Assembly: GCF_004348515.1 (NCBI RefSeq)
Contig: NZ_SMKH01000006.1
Location: 1 to 64,000 of the forward strand
Length of the DNA: 64,000 nt
From: Actinomadura sp. KC345
GTDB lineage: Bacteria; Actinomycetota; Actinomycetes; Streptosporangiales; Streptosporangiaceae
Reading direction: 5' to 3'
Shown: in pieces, positions 51,348 to 60,307 of the stretch
Layout of the letters: each line of letters opens with the position of its first letter
Numbering within the stretch: position 1 is the stretch's first letter
Translations under genes and position numbers: made by a program
Notes under the pieces: generated by a model
The model's database searches: none
Told to the model about the DNA's origin: nothing
The model's input: the letters and a program-made list of their open reading frames with translations, nothing else

Positions 51348-52609
51348 GCCACCGCGACTTCCGGCGGCTCATGGTCGGGCAGCTCGTCTCGTCCCTGGGC
51401 GACTGGATGGGCACGCTCGCGCTGATGTACTTCGTCCTGGAGCTGAGCGGGTCCACGACGGCGGTCGGCGGCGTGCTGGTGCTGCGCCTGCTCCCCTACG
51501 CGCTGGGCGCGCCGGTCGCGGCGCGGATCGTCACCCGGTGGCGGCGGCGCAGCGTCATGATGAACTCGGACCTGGTGCGCGTGGGCATGGCGCTGGCGCT
51601 GCCGGTCGTGCCGTGGCTGTGGTGGGTGTACTTCTGGGCGTTCGTCATCGAGGTCGTCGGCCTGGTGTTCCTGCCCGCCCGGGACGCCGCGATCCCCTAC
51701 CTCGTCGAGGACGACGAGAGGCACACGCGGGACGGGCAGGAGCACGACACCGGCACGCTGGAGGTCGCCAACGGCATCACGATGGCCACCTCCTACGGCA
51801 TGATCCCGGTGGGCGCGGGCGTGTTCGGTCTGGTGCTGTGGTTCTCGAACAGCGTCGGCTGGGAGGGCCACTGGCGCTACGTCCTGGTGTTCTGGCTGAA
51901 CGCGGCGACCTACCTCGTGTCCTACTTCGTGATCCGGTCCATCCCGGACCTCGGCCCGGCCGCCGGGGAGCCGCGCACCGCCGCCCCGGAGAAGCGGGAG
52001 GGGCGGTTCATCGACGGGCTCCGGCTCGACGTGGTGCGCGGGGTCCTGCCGGGTGTCGCGGTCGTCGCGCTCGGGCTCGGGGCGCTGTTCTCGCTCGGCG
52101 TGGTGTTCGTCCGGAACGTCCTGGACGCGGGCCCGGTGGGGTTCGGGACGCTGGTGGCGCTGTTCGGGCTCGGCGCGCTGACGGGCCTGATGATCGTCCG
52201 CCGCGGGTCGTGGAACCTGGTGACGCAGATCCGGACGGCGACCGCGACGCAGGGCGTCGTGATCGCCTCGATGGGCCTGATCGCGTCGACGGCCTGGGCG
52301 TTCCTGGGCGCCGTGCTGTTCGGCGCCGCCGCCACGGCCGCGCTGGTCGGCGGCATCACCTACATGCAGGAGAGCCTGGAGGGCTACCGGCGCAACCTGG
52401 CCCTCACCGCGTTCCACGCCGTGCTGCGGTTCGGCCTGGCCCTCGCCGCGTTGGTGGCCGGGGCCGCGGCCGACCTGCTCGGACGGTGGGGCTTCGACCC
52501 GCTCGGCCTGGCGCCGGCGCAGCTCGTGCTGGCCCTGTCCGGCCTGGTCGTCCTCACCGGCACGTTCCTCATCCGGACCCCGCCGTCCCGCGCGGCCCGG
52601 CCCGGCTGA
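51326..52609 (+). CDS. MFS transporter (enterobactin-exporter-like)
   Basis: A 427-residue protein with about 12 spans. It starts GLRELLSHRDFRRLMVGQLV then SSLGDWMGTLALMYFVLELS, the pattern of MFS_3/EntS-type exporters. The loop FVIRSIPDLGPAAGEPRTA lies between the halves. The substrate is unknown. Siderophore export is conceivable because the iron-uptake operon is 1.8 kb away, but the two are not linked in transcription. GTG 51326 lies inside the end of the glycosyltransferase gene. Confidence 0.85.
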   Translation: MGLRELLSHRDFRRLMVGQLVSSLGDWMGTLALMYFVLELSGSTTAVGGVLVLRLLPYALGAPVAARIVTRWRRRSVMMNSDLVRVGMALALPVVPWLWWVYFWAFVIEVVGLVFLPARDAAIPYLVEDDERHTRDGQEHDTGTLEVANGITMATSYGMIPVGAGVFGLVLWFSNSVGWEGHWRYVLVFWLNAATYLVSYFVIRSIPDLGPAAGEPRTAAPEKREGRFIDGLRLDVVRGVLPGVAVVALGLGALFSLGVVFVRNVLDAGPVGFGTLVALFGLGALTGLMIVRRGSWNLVTQIRTATATQGVVIASMGLIASTAWAFLGAVLFGAAATAALVGGITYMQESLEGYRRNLALTAFHAVLRFGLALAALVAGAAADLLGRWGFDPLGLAPAQLVLALSGLVVLTGTFLIRTPPSRAARPG

Positions 52610-52616
52610 CCGGCGG

Positions 52617-53993
52617 TCAGGGGCAGGCCGGGAACAGCCGCCGGGTGCCCGCACCGGCGTCGTAGGCGGCCCGGTCGCTGAAGCGGCACCCGTAGTCGGG
52701 ACGCTTCACCACTCCCGGCTTCGTCACCACGTCACCGGCCGGACGCCTGCCCCTGTCGACCCAGCGGGCCAGGTCGTCCCAGGCCGTTCCGGCTTCGGCG
52801 GCGGAGAACTCGCAGTGCTCGACGGCACGGATCGCCCGCTGCACGAGGAACCGCGACCGGTGCTGCCGCGCCACCTCGGAGGCGTAGACCTGCTCCATCG
52901 AGAACGGCACGAACATGTCCCCGAGATTGTGCAGGCTCAGCACCGGGATTCCCGGCCGTCCGTTGATGCGCGGAACCTGGGAAAGCCGGTTCGACAACCG
53001 CGCCGGAAGGTTCCGGGCGCGCACCCTTTGCACGCTCGCGTTGACGTTGACCGGCCTGTTCGGCGTGTACCAGGTGAACAGGTTGGTGGAGAGCTGATCC
53101 GGCTCCTCGGCAAGGGTCGCGCCGGGGACGGGCGGGGCCGCCAGCGTGAACGGGAACGCCTTCCAGTACGCGAACGACTCCTCGTCGCCTGGACGCTCCC
53201 CGCCCGTCCGGTTGACGGCGATGGACCGGAACTGCTTCCCGCGCTCGTTCGCCGTGTCCGGCCCTCCCGGCGTCAGTCCGGTGAGCCCGAGGTTCTCCAT
53301 GATCTTGGGGACGGTCACGGTCGCGTACTCGTCCGTCACCGGGTATTCGCGGACGCCGGCCAGATCCTGCGCGACGAGGTTGTAGTCGAGCAGGTAGTCG
53401 AAGAGCTCGTGGTCGCCGAGCACCCCGCACATGGGCAGCGCACCGTCGTAGTAGCGGGGGAACTGCTCGATCGAGCGCCCGATGACGTGACCGCCCATCG
53501 ACACGCCGACGATGAGCCGCTGCTTCGGCCGCCCGACCTCGTCGGCGAACAACTCGGCGAGGTCCCGCGTGCTCAGCACGCCCGCGCGGACGTCGTACCC
53601 GTTGCGGTAGTACGACGACGCCGCCCACGCGTACCCCTGGTCGAGCAGCCGCTGCCGCAGCCCGAACGGCGGCGGCTCGACCGTCAGCACGAACCCCTGC
53701 CCCCGATACCCGTGCGCGTAAAGGGCCAGCTTGCCGTTCCACTTGGGCGGCACCTCGATGATGTAGCCCGAATGGTTGTGCACACCCTGCTTCACCAGGG
53801 ACGGCTTCCCGCCCACCTGAGCAGGCGGAAGCGGCGGATTCTGGATCGTGTACCCCGGAAGCGGCTGATCCCCCGGTGTTCGGCTGACAGGTGTTGGATC
53901 GGCGGGCGTCCGGTCGGCATGCGCGGCCCCCGCAAGCGGGACGGCCAATGCGAGGACGGTGGCGGCGAGTGCGAAGAGAGCCCGTACGCGCAT
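52617..53993 (-). CDS. Secreted alpha/beta hydrolase-like protein
   Basis: A 458-residue protein with a signal peptide (FALAATVLALAVPLAGAAHA, cleaved after AHA). The alpha/beta hydrolase parts are LALYAHGYRGQG (oxyanion region), LIVGVSMGGHVIGRS (GxSxG nucleophile elbow), IPVLSLHNLGDMFVPFSMEQ (likely Asp strand) and VEHCEFSAAE (catalytic His). The substrate is not evident. An esterase or amidase acting outside the cell is the reasonable reading. ATG 53993 follows AGAGGAGC. Confidence 0.75.
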   Translation of the reverse strand: MRVRALFALAATVLALAVPLAGAAHADRTPADPTPVSRTPGDQPLPGYTIQNPPLPPAQVGGKPSLVKQGVHNHSGYIIEVPPKWNGKLALYAHGYRGQGFVLTVEPPPFGLRQRLLDQGYAWAASSYYRNGYDVRAGVLSTRDLAELFADEVGRPKQRLIVGVSMGGHVIGRSIEQFPRYYDGALPMCGVLGDHELFDYLLDYNLVAQDLAGVREYPVTDEYATVTVPKIMENLGLTGLTPGGPDTANERGKQFRSIAVNRTGGERPGDEESFAYWKAFPFTLAAPPVPGATLAEEPDQLSTNLFTWYTPNRPVNVNASVQRVRARNLPARLSNRLSQVPRINGRPGIPVLSLHNLGDMFVPFSMEQVYASEVARQHRSRFLVQRAIRAVEHCEFSAAEAGTAWDDLARWVDRGRRPAGDVVTKPGVVKRPDYGCRFSDRAAYDAGAGTRRLFPACP

Positions 53994-54028
53994 GATGCTC
54001 CTCTGGCGGCGATCACCCCGCATCACAT

Positions 54029-54042
54029 ACCGTCCAGTCGGT
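54029..54042. promoter_or_regulatory. Weak palindrome upstream of the secreted hydrolase
   Basis: ACCG-TCCAGT-CGGT, 36 bases before the hydrolase start, has the form of a TetR-family site. The rest of the intergenic stretch up to the iron box (54043-54368) shows only GC-rich sequence with no gene I can support. Confidence 0.3.
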
Positions 54043-54368
54043 TTGTGCAATACGCGAGTCCACATCCGGCCCTGGCCCGCCTCCGACTTTTCGGGCGGGT
54101 GACTGGTCGGTATCGGTCGGCGGCGGGTGTGGAACCGACCACATCGCCGACCGGCCGTCCGGCCGGTCCGGCCGGGCAGGGGCAGACCGCCGCATCGCCC
54201 TGAGCGCGGTACCGCACGGGTCGGAGCGCCTCTGACGGCGGGGGGATGCCTGCTCCCGCCGTCCGTCGTTCCGTCTCGGCGGTGACCGGGCGACCGCCGG
54301 ATCGTGCTGCTCGGCCGACACTGCGGCATTTGTTCGTCGGGTGATCATCCTCTACGATTCCGCCTGAC

Positions 54369-54387
54369 TTAGGTATGCCTTACCTAT
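54369..54387. promoter_or_regulatory. Iron box (DmdR/IdeR-type operator)
   Basis: TTAGGTATGCCTTACCTAT fits the 19-base actinobacterial iron box consensus TTAGGTTAGGCTAACCTAA at most arm positions. It lies 29 bases before the first gene of the siderophore-uptake operon. Confidence 0.8.
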
Positions 54388-54415
54388 ATCTGCGGGAAGG
54401 TCCCGGTTCATCGAC

Positions 54416-55435
54416 GTGAAGGTGGCGGCAGTGCCCATGACGCGCGGTCGTCGCTGTGCCGTGGTGGCCGGGTGCGGGGCGCTCCTGGCGGCGTCGGCGC
54501 TGGCCAGCCTCGCCGCGGGCAGCCGCGGCATAGCCCCCGGGCAGGTCCTGGACGTCCTGCTGCGCCCCGACGGCACCGAGGAGAGCGAGATCGTGCGGTC
54601 GATGCGGGTGCCGCGCACCGTCACCGGGCTCGCGGTCGGCGCCGGGCTGGCGCTGGCGGGGGTGCTGATGCAGGCGCTGACCCGCAATCCCCTCGCCGAG
54701 CCCCGGCTGATGGGCGTCACCTCCGGCGCGTCCCTCGGCGTCGTCGTCGCGATCAGCGTGTTCGGGCTGACGACGCTGCCCGCCTACGTGTGGTTCGGCA
54801 TCGCCGGCGCCGCCGTGGCCGGGGCGTTCGTCTACGTCGTGGCGGCGCGGGCGCGCACCGGCTCGTCCCCGGTCACGCTGATCCTGGCCGGCGCCGCCCT
54901 GGACGCCTCGCTGACCGGCGTGGTCATCGGCGTGCTCACCGTCGACGCGCAGACCTTCGACGCCTACCGGTTCTGGGCCGTCGGGTCGCTGGCCGGGCGC
55001 CCCGCCGAGGTCGCGCTGTGGCTGCTGCCGTTCCTGCTCGCCGGGACGGTCCTGGCGTTCGGCGCGGCCCGCGGGCTGGACGCCCTCGCCCTCGGCGACG
55101 ACATGGCCCGCGGGCTGGGACGCAACGTCGGCCGGACCCGGCTGGCCGCCGCCGTCGCCGCCGTCCTGCTCACCGGGGCCGCGGTCGCCGCCGCCGGGCC
55201 GATCGGCTTCGTCGGGCTGGCCGTGCCGCACCTGGCGCGCGGCCTGGTCGGCGGCGCCCACGGCTGGGTGCTGACCGTCTCGCTGCTGCTCGGGCCCACG
55301 CTCCTGCTCACCGCCGACGTGCTCGGCCGCCTGGTCCTGCCGCCCGCCGAGATCCGCGCCGGGGTGGTCACCGCGCTGCTCGGGGCCCCGTTCCTGATCC
55401 TGCTGGTCAACCGCCGGCGGACGGTCACGGCATGA
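54416..55435 (+). CDS. Iron-siderophore ABC permease, FecCD type (first)
   Basis: A 339-residue, about ten-span permease of the FecCD/BtuC family. It has the conserved [40 protein letters not shown] and [17 protein letters not shown] segments. The last is the loop that contacts the ATPase. GTG 54416 is the start used; ATG 54437 is an alternative. It overlaps the second permease (ATGA). Confidence 0.9.
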   Translation: MKVAAVPMTRGRRCAVVAGCGALLAASALASLAAGSRGIAPGQVLDVLLRPDGTEESEIVRSMRVPRTVTGLAVGAGLALAGVLMQALTRNPLAEPRLMGVTSGASLGVVVAISVFGLTTLPAYVWFGIAGAAVAGAFVYVVAARARTGSSPVTLILAGAALDASLTGVVIGVLTVDAQTFDAYRFWAVGSLAGRPAEVALWLLPFLLAGTVLAFGAARGLDALALGDDMARGLGRNVGRTRLAAAVAAVLLTGAAVAAAGPIGFVGLAVPHLARGLVGGAHGWVLTVSLLLGPTLLLTADVLGRLVLPPAEIRAGVVTALLGAPFLILLVNRRRTVTA

Positions 55436-56493
55436 GCGGGGTGAGCGGCCGCAAGGGCCTGATCACCGCGCATCCGGCGGCGGGCAGCATGGTCGTGGGC
55501 CACGGCCCCGTCACGTTCGTCGTGCGGCGCCGCCCGGCCGTCGTCGGTGCCGTGCTGGCGCTGCTGACCGGCGCCGCCGCCGTCGTCTCGCTCGGGGTGG
55601 GCAGCTCGTTCGTCCCACCCGTCGATGTCGTGCGCGCCCTGGCGGGTCAGGGAACGTCCACCGTCATCATCCAGGACCTGCGGCTGCCGAGGATCACGGT
55701 CGGGCTGGCCGTCGGCGCGCTGCTCGGCCTGTCCGGCGCGCTGTTGCAGTCGATCAGCCGCAACCCCCTGGCCAGCCCGGACGTGGTGGGCATCACCTCC
55801 GGCGCCGGACTCACCGCCACCATCGCGATGAGCGCGGGGCTGGGCACGCTCTGGCTGGGGCCGTCCGCGCTGCTCGGCGGCCTGGCGGCGGCGGCCGCGG
55901 TGTTCGCCCTGTCATGGCGGTACGGGCTGGCCGCGCACCGCTTCGTGCTGAGCGGGATGGCCGTGGCGCTGGCGTTGCGCGCCCTCACCGAGGTCCTCAT
56001 CGTCGACGCCGACCCGATCGAGGGCCAGCGGGCGCGGATCTGGCTGGCGGGCAGCCTGAACGGCCTCGGCCACCCCGAGGCCCGCACGCTGCTGATCCCG
56101 CTCCTGCTGCTCCTGCCGGTGCTGCTGTGGGCGGGACGGGCCATGGACACCGCCGCCCTCGACGACGAGACGGCCCGCAGCCTCGGCGTCCGCGTCGTGC
56201 CGCGCCGCGTCGCGCTCGGCGCCGTCGCGGTGGTGCTGGCCGCGCTGACCACCTCCCAGGCGGGCGCCGTGGACTTCGTCGCGCTCGCGGCGCCCCAGCT
56301 CGCCCGACGCCTGGTCCGCGCGGAACGTCCCCCGCTGGCATGTGCGGCCCTGACCGGCGCCCTGCTGACGGTCGTGGCCGACCTGATCGCCCGCACCGCG
56401 TTCGCGCCGACCCAGCTGCCGGTGGGCGTGCTCACCGCGGCGCTGGGCGGCCCGTACCTGCTGTGGCTGCTCGTACGGAGGAGAACCGCATGA
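55432..56493 (+). CDS. Iron-siderophore ABC permease, FecCD type (second)
   Basis: A 353-residue paralogue with an N-terminal extension of about 30 residues. [40 protein letters not shown] and [17 protein letters not shown] are the FecCD hallmarks. It pairs with the first permease as a heterodimer. It overlaps both neighbours by ATGA. Confidence 0.9.
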   Translation: MSGVSGRKGLITAHPAAGSMVVGHGPVTFVVRRRPAVVGAVLALLTGAAAVVSLGVGSSFVPPVDVVRALAGQGTSTVIIQDLRLPRITVGLAVGALLGLSGALLQSISRNPLASPDVVGITSGAGLTATIAMSAGLGTLWLGPSALLGGLAAAAAVFALSWRYGLAAHRFVLSGMAVALALRALTEVLIVDADPIEGQRARIWLAGSLNGLGHPEARTLLIPLLLLLPVLLWAGRAMDTAALDDETARSLGVRVVPRRVALGAVAVVLAALTTSQAGAVDFVALAAPQLARRLVRAERPPLACAALTGALLTVVADLIARTAFAPTQLPVGVLTAALGGPYLLWLLVRRRTA

Positions 56494-57299
56494 CCCCCGA
56501 GGACAAGGCGCGTCCGCCGGTGCGGATCGCCGCCCGCGGCCTCAGCGTCGGCTACGGCGGCCACCTCGTCATCGAAGACCTGGACCTGGACCTGCCCGGC
56601 GGCGCGTTCACCGTGATCGTCGGCCCGAACGCCTGCGGGAAGTCGACGCTGCTGCGCACCCTGGCCCGCCTGCTGGCCCCGCGCGGCGGCGCCGCCCTCA
56701 TCGACGGCGCCGACGTCCACGACCTGCCCACCCGCGAATTGGCCCGCCGCTTGGGCGTCCTGCCGCAGAGCCCCGTCACCCCGGAGGGGCTGAGCGTGGC
56801 AGATCTGGTCGCCCGCGGCCGTCAGCCCCACCAACGGTGGTTCCGGCAGTGGAGCGCGGCCGACACCGCCGCCGTCGAGCACGCGCTGGCGCTGACCGGC
56901 GTCGGCGATCTGCGCGACCGGCCGGTCGACGCGCTGTCGGGCGGCCAGCGGCAGCGCGTGTGGATCGCCATGACGCTCGCCCAGGACACCGACGCTCTCC
57001 TGCTCGACGAACCGACCACGTTCCTGGACCTCGCCCACCAGGTGGAGGTCCTCGACCTGCTGCGGCGCCTCAACCGTGACGGCGGCCGCACGGTCGCGGC
57101 GGTGCTGCACGACCTCAACCAGGCGTGCCGCTACGCCGATCACCTCGTGGTGATGAAGGCGGGCCGGGTCGTCGCGCAGGGCCCGCCCGGCGACGTCATC
57201 GACGCCGACCGCCTCGCCGAGGTGTTCGGGCTCGGCGGGGTCGTGGTGCCGTGCCCGGTGACGGGAGCCCCGATGGTCGTGCCGGACGCCCCGGCCTGA
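56490..57299 (+). CDS. Iron-siderophore ABC ATP-binding protein (FepC-like)
   Basis: A 269-residue ATPase: Walker [17 protein letters not shown] (Ala-Cys in place of Gly-Ser), signature [20 protein letters not shown], Walker [21 protein letters not shown] and the H-loop [26 protein letters not shown] is characteristic of siderophore importers. ATG 56490 follows GGAGGAG within the permease end. Confidence 0.93.
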   Translation: MTPEDKARPPVRIAARGLSVGYGGHLVIEDLDLDLPGGAFTVIVGPNACGKSTLLRTLARLLAPRGGAALIDGADVHDLPTRELARRLGVLPQSPVTPEGLSVADLVARGRQPHQRWFRQWSAADTAAVEHALALTGVGDLRDRPVDALSGGQRQRVWIAMTLAQDTDALLLDEPTTFLDLAHQVEVLDLLRRLNRDGGRTVAAVLHDLNQACRYADHLVVMKAGRVVAQGPPGDVIDADRLAEVFGLGGVVVPCPVTGAPMVVPDAPA

Positions 57300-57324
57300 C
57301 CCGAACAGAAGGTAGGTAGCTCAC

Positions 57325-58287
57325 GTGAAGATCCACGGACTCGGCCTGCGGCTCGGCGGTCTGGTCGCCGGCCTCATGGCCGCCGGCCTCGCCCTGACCG
57401 CCTGCGGAGGCGGCGACGCCGAGCCGTCCGGCGCCACCCGCACCGTCAAGCACGCCATGGGCACGACCCAGGTGCCCGAGAAGCCCGAGCGCATCGTCGT
57501 CCTCGACACCGACAAGTACGACAGCCTCGCCACCCTCGGCCTGACACCGGTGGGCGTCGCGCTCGCCGACCAGGCGTCCGGCGTGCCCAAGTACCTCGGG
57601 GACGAGTTCGCCGAGGTCGAGACCGTGGGAACGCTCCAGGAACCGGACATCGAGGCGATCGCCGAGCTCAAGCCCGACCTGATCCTCGGCTCGAAGTTCC
57701 GGCAGGAGAAGTTCTACGCCGAGCTGTCGAAGGTCGCCCCCACCGTGTTCACGGACAAGGTCGGCATCACGTGGAAGGAGAACTTCCTCCTGGACGTCGA
57801 GGCCGTCGGCAAGAAGGCCGAGGGGCAGCAGAAGCTGGACGGCTACGAGAAGCGCGCCAAGGACCTCGGCGCATCCCTCGGCGACCCGGGCGCGCTCAAG
57901 GTGAGCGTCATCCGGTTCATGCCCGACGAGATCCGCCAGTACGGCCCGGACTCGTTCTCAGGGATCGTGTTGCGGGACGTCGGGGTCGGCCGTCCCGAGC
58001 CCCAACTGCTGGAGGGCAAGGACGACAAGCGGATGGGCCCGCTGAGCCCGGAACGCATCGCCGAAGCCGACGGCGACATCATCTTCGTGGCCGCATACGG
58101 GGAGAAGGCCGCCCAGGAGCAGGGCAAGGTCACGGCCGGATCGCTGTGGCAGAAGCTCAGCGCCGTCAAGGCCGGCAACGCCCACGTGGTCCTGGACGAG
58201 ACCTGGATGACCGGTATCGGCGTCATCGCCGCCGGCAAGATCCTCGACGACCTCGACAAGTACCTCAAGCCCCTGGCCGAGAAGTAA
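57325..58287 (+). CDS. Iron-siderophore substrate-binding lipoprotein
   Basis: A 320-residue lipoprotein (AAGLALTACGGG lipobox) of the periplasmic-binding fold class III. It has EKPERIVVLDTDKYDSLATL, DIEAIAELKPDLILGSKFRQ and a C-terminal lobe ending GKILDDLDKYLKPLAEK. It captures a ferric siderophore for the 54416/55432/56490 transporter. It starts 25 bases after the ATPase stop. Its last 110 bases are duplicated at 59690-59799. Confidence 0.92.
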   Translation: MKIHGLGLRLGGLVAGLMAAGLALTACGGGDAEPSGATRTVKHAMGTTQVPEKPERIVVLDTDKYDSLATLGLTPVGVALADQASGVPKYLGDEFAEVETVGTLQEPDIEAIAELKPDLILGSKFRQEKFYAELSKVAPTVFTDKVGITWKENFLLDVEAVGKKAEGQQKLDGYEKRAKDLGASLGDPGALKVSVIRFMPDEIRQYGPDSFSGIVLRDVGVGRPEPQLLEGKDDKRMGPLSPERIAEADGDIIFVAAYGEKAAQEQGKVTAGSLWQKLSAVKAGNAHVVLDETWMTGIGVIAAGKILDDLDKYLKPLAEK

Positions 58288-58337
58288 CAACACCCACGCG
58301 AGCGGCGGCCGACGCCACCGCTCGGCGCCACGATGAT

Positions 58338-58372
58338 GACCGTCCCTCCAGGATCTGGAGGGACGGTCTTTT
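58338..58372 (+). terminator. Intrinsic terminator of the siderophore operon
   Basis: GACCGTCCCTCCAG-GAT-CTGGAGGGACGGTC is a 14-bp perfect stem with a 3-base loop, followed by TTTT. It is followed by a stretch (CAGATCGCTC) that recurs after the related hairpin at 61018. Confidence 0.9.
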
Positions 58373-58436
58373 CGCACAGATCCAGATCGCTCAACCGTTC
58401 ACGTTCCCGTCAATCCGCCGGCTCCGGGTCGGACGT

Positions 58437-58680
58437 TCAGACCGGACCACGGAACCGGCGGCATTCCGAGGCGAACAGCGCGGGGGCCGCCTTCACCAAG
58501 GACGCGGCGTACTCCTTCGAGTCCCGAACGGCCACGACTGCGGACACCTCCGCCACCTCGACGCGGTCTCCTCCAGAGGAGTCGCTCTGAGAGCTCTTGC
58601 GCCAACGTGCGCAGGACAAGTCCAGTGTGTTCGCGTGCTCTCCATGATCGTACGGATCAGGTCTTCTGAGTCTTCCGCCG
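58437..58680 (-). pseudogene. Decayed DUF397 gene with the tail of an HTH/DUF5753 gene
   Basis: The minus strand reads LDLSCARWRKSSQSDSSGGD and VEVAEVSAVVAVRDSK, a DUF397 start. It then loses the family pattern and stops at 58437. Upstream it reads EDSEDLIRTIMES, the end of a DUF5753 protein. The intact pair at 61284/61487 shows what it was. The GTG start there corresponds to GCG here. The HTH part is gone. Confidence 0.65.
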
Positions 58681-58682
58681 GG

Positions 58683-59044
58683 TCACCTCGCGCTTGCCGG
58701 TGGCGGACGGCGGCGGCGTCGCGTCATCCAAGGTGTGCCTGATCGAGTCGTGACCGGTCGGCTGGTCGAGATTGTGTGACCCGTTTTCAGGCGGTCGAGG
58801 GCGCACCCAGTGGCCCTGCCAGAGGTCGCTTTGACGCCAGGGCGGGCGGCGGACCGGAAGGCGCGCTTGGCCGCGGTCATCTTGGCGGCGCCGGCGCCGT
58901 TCAGGGTGCCGTCGCGGGCGAGTAGGCCCACTAAGATCACTTCCGCGCTAGCCTGGGAGATAGAGATACCCTCGATTTTTCGGGGTTCAAGCTGAAGCGG
59001 CCCCCATGGTCGGGAGCCGCTTCTAAGTTGGGAGCAGTCTGCTC
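58683..59044. other. Intergenic stretch without a supported gene
   Basis: Open frames occur on both strands but none has a recognisable pattern or a convincing start. A near-perfect hairpin, GAAGCGGCCCCC with GGGAGCCGCTTC around ATGGTC (58994-59023, one mismatch), lies 22 bases past the stop of the 59045 gene on the minus strand and may terminate it. Confidence 0.5.
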
Positions 59045-59227
59045 CTATCGGCGCCCACGCCACGCACCGGCCCAGAGGCCGAGGCAGGCAGCGTTGATCC
59101 CGACACCCCAGTAGAGTGCCCCGGTGGCATCGGGTTGGCTGATGCCCCAAAACATCAACAGGGTCCCACACATGAGGCCCAGGACATACAGCCAGGCCTC
59201 CACGTTGAGCGGCTTGTCACGGTTCAT
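59045..59227 (-). CDS. Small two-span membrane protein
   Basis: A 60-residue protein starting at ATG 59227 after AAAGGAG. It begins MNRDKPLNVEAWLYVLGLMC, has two hydrophobic segments (about 12-30 and 38-54) and ends WAGAWRGRR. I do not recognise the family. The longer reading from 59302 lacks a ribosome-binding site. It has its own hairpin downstream and is not part of an obvious operon. Confidence 0.6.
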   Translation of the reverse strand: MNRDKPLNVEAWLYVLGLMCGTLLMFWGISQPDATGALYWGVGINAACLGLWAGAWRGRR

Positions 59228-59413
59228 GTACTCTCCTTTGTAAGTGATCGGCTGTGCCTTGCAGTTCACCGTCCAGGAAAGCCCAACGTTGGCAAGAGGC
59301 AATCAGTCGGGAACGAGGTCGCCGGTCGCTGGGTCGCCTAATACGCCAACCGCATTTGGTGATCGACGATGCGTCGTTGTTGTCGGTAATGGCTGCGGCT
59401 CGCCGACGCCGGC

Positions 59414-59512
59414 GACGTGGGCGAACACCGCTGATCTCCCGGAGCGGCCGCCGCGCAAGCCGCCTGCGCTTCCCCCAGTGATAAGCAGGCCGCCCAATGC
59501 CCCCTTGGGCCA
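59414..59512. repeat. About 100-bp dispersed repeat, copy 1 (partner at 62753-62868)
   Basis: Shares GCCGACGCCGG, then GATCTCCCGGAGCGGCCGCC and GCGCAAGCCGCCTGCGCTTC, and ends GCAGGCCGCCCAAT with CCCCTTGGG. The left part encodes LADAGDVGEHR-stop, the counterpart of the end of the small protein at 62666 (IADAGYVGKHR). Copy 1 is thus a gene-end remnant plus its downstream sequence. GCGCAAGCCGCCTGCGC and its neighbours can form a hairpin. Confidence 0.75.
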
Positions 59513-59682
59513 GCGGCTGACTTAGAAATATCTCACGTGGTGTGAAGGTCTACTAACGACGGGCCCTCCCCAAGAACCGGCGTCCGGCGAAGGTCGCCCT
59601 GGCCATGAAGGTCAACCGGCAGATGCCCTGGCGTCCGGCATGCTTTCCGAACGCGCAGATCGCCCCAGGCTCAGCCGTCGAG

Positions 59683-59799
59683 ACCGGCAACGCCCACGCG
59701 GTCCTGGACGAGACCTGGATGACCGGCATCGGCGTCATCGCCGCCGGCAAGATCCTCGACGACCTCGACAAGTACCTCAAGCCCCTGGCCGAGAAGTAG
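59683..59799 (+). pseudogene. Duplicated 3' end of the siderophore-binding lipoprotein gene
   Basis: GNAHAVLDETWMTGIGVIAA then GKILDDLDKYLKPLAEK-stop repeats the end of the gene at 57325 with only a couple of base changes. The first part of the open frame (from 59605, MKVNRQMPWRPACF) is unrelated. A truncated copy without signal peptide or binding lobe, so not functional as a binding protein. Confidence 0.85.
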
Positions 59800-59810
59800 C
59801 ACCGACGCGA

Positions 59811-59846
59811 GGCGCTGAGCGGCCGCCAACGGTGCCGCTCAGCGCC
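59811..59846 (+). terminator. Hairpin after the duplicated lipoprotein tail
   Basis: GGCGCTGAGCGGC pairs perfectly with GCCGCTCAGCGCC (13 bp, 10-base loop), 12 bases past the stop. The sequence resembles the weaker hairpin just after the parent gene at 58300-58330. The copy therefore kept its terminator. Confidence 0.6.
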
Positions 59847-60115
59847 CGTCGTCCAGGAAGCGGGTCAGGCGGGCGACGTAGGCGTCGAGTTCGGCCGGCA
59901 TCGCCGCCGCGCCGTCCGTCCGGTACCGTCCCGGCCCGAGCGCGTCCGCCCGCAGCGGCGTCACCACCATCCCCCTGGCCCGCCCGCCGATGCGCGCGGC
60001 GCGGTGTGCGACCGGAAACGGTCCACGATGATCTTCGCGCGGAGCGCGGTGGACGCCTCGGACCAGAGCGCCTGCCGGACGACCTGCGCCTTGTACCCGC
60101 GTCACGGTGAGCCGC
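59839..60115 (-). pseudogene. Remnant of a type I restriction R-subunit gene
   Basis: One minus frame gives [20 protein letters not shown] and [13 protein letters not shown]. The next frame continues IGGRARGMVVTPLRADALGP and ends ARLTRFLDDGR-stop. The run (A)K-I-IV-x-x-FR...IGGRA(R)-MVVT matches the post-helicase segment of many HsdR proteins, usually read as IGG-A-AMVVT-SR. There is a frameshift near 60000 and no start, so it is dead. It is not a copy of the hsdR at 34453, which lacks this segment. Confidence 0.45.
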
Positions 60116-60242
60116 TTTCGCGTTGTAGTCGTCCAGGGCGCCGGCGGCCAGAGTGTGCGCGGGCTTGAAGTAGGGCCTTCCGGTTTCATCGCGACGCACC
60201 CCAGTCGCCCCTTGCGTTGCTCTATTCCCTGCGGACAGTCGT

Positions 60243-60263
60243 CCGTGTGGATCATCCACACGG
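60243..60263. promoter_or_regulatory. Perfect 10-bp inverted repeat before the Nudix gene
   Basis: CCGTGTGGAT-C-ATCCACACGG lies 45 bases before the ATG at 60308. It could be an operator or a leader hairpin. Confidence 0.45.
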
Positions 60264-60307
60264 GTCGCCTGCCTGGCGAACCCAATCAACCAAAAGAGGC
60301 GTTCGAG

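Noticed and set aside
58683-59171. Minus-strand frame of 162 codons between the decayed DUF397 and the small membrane protein
   Set aside because: No family pattern, it crosses the 59045 gene in another frame and has no ribosome-binding site.
59605-59799. 64-codon frame starting at 59605 as a real small gene
   Set aside because: Its second half is a copy of the lipoprotein 3' end and the first half is unrelated sequence without a ribosome-binding site.
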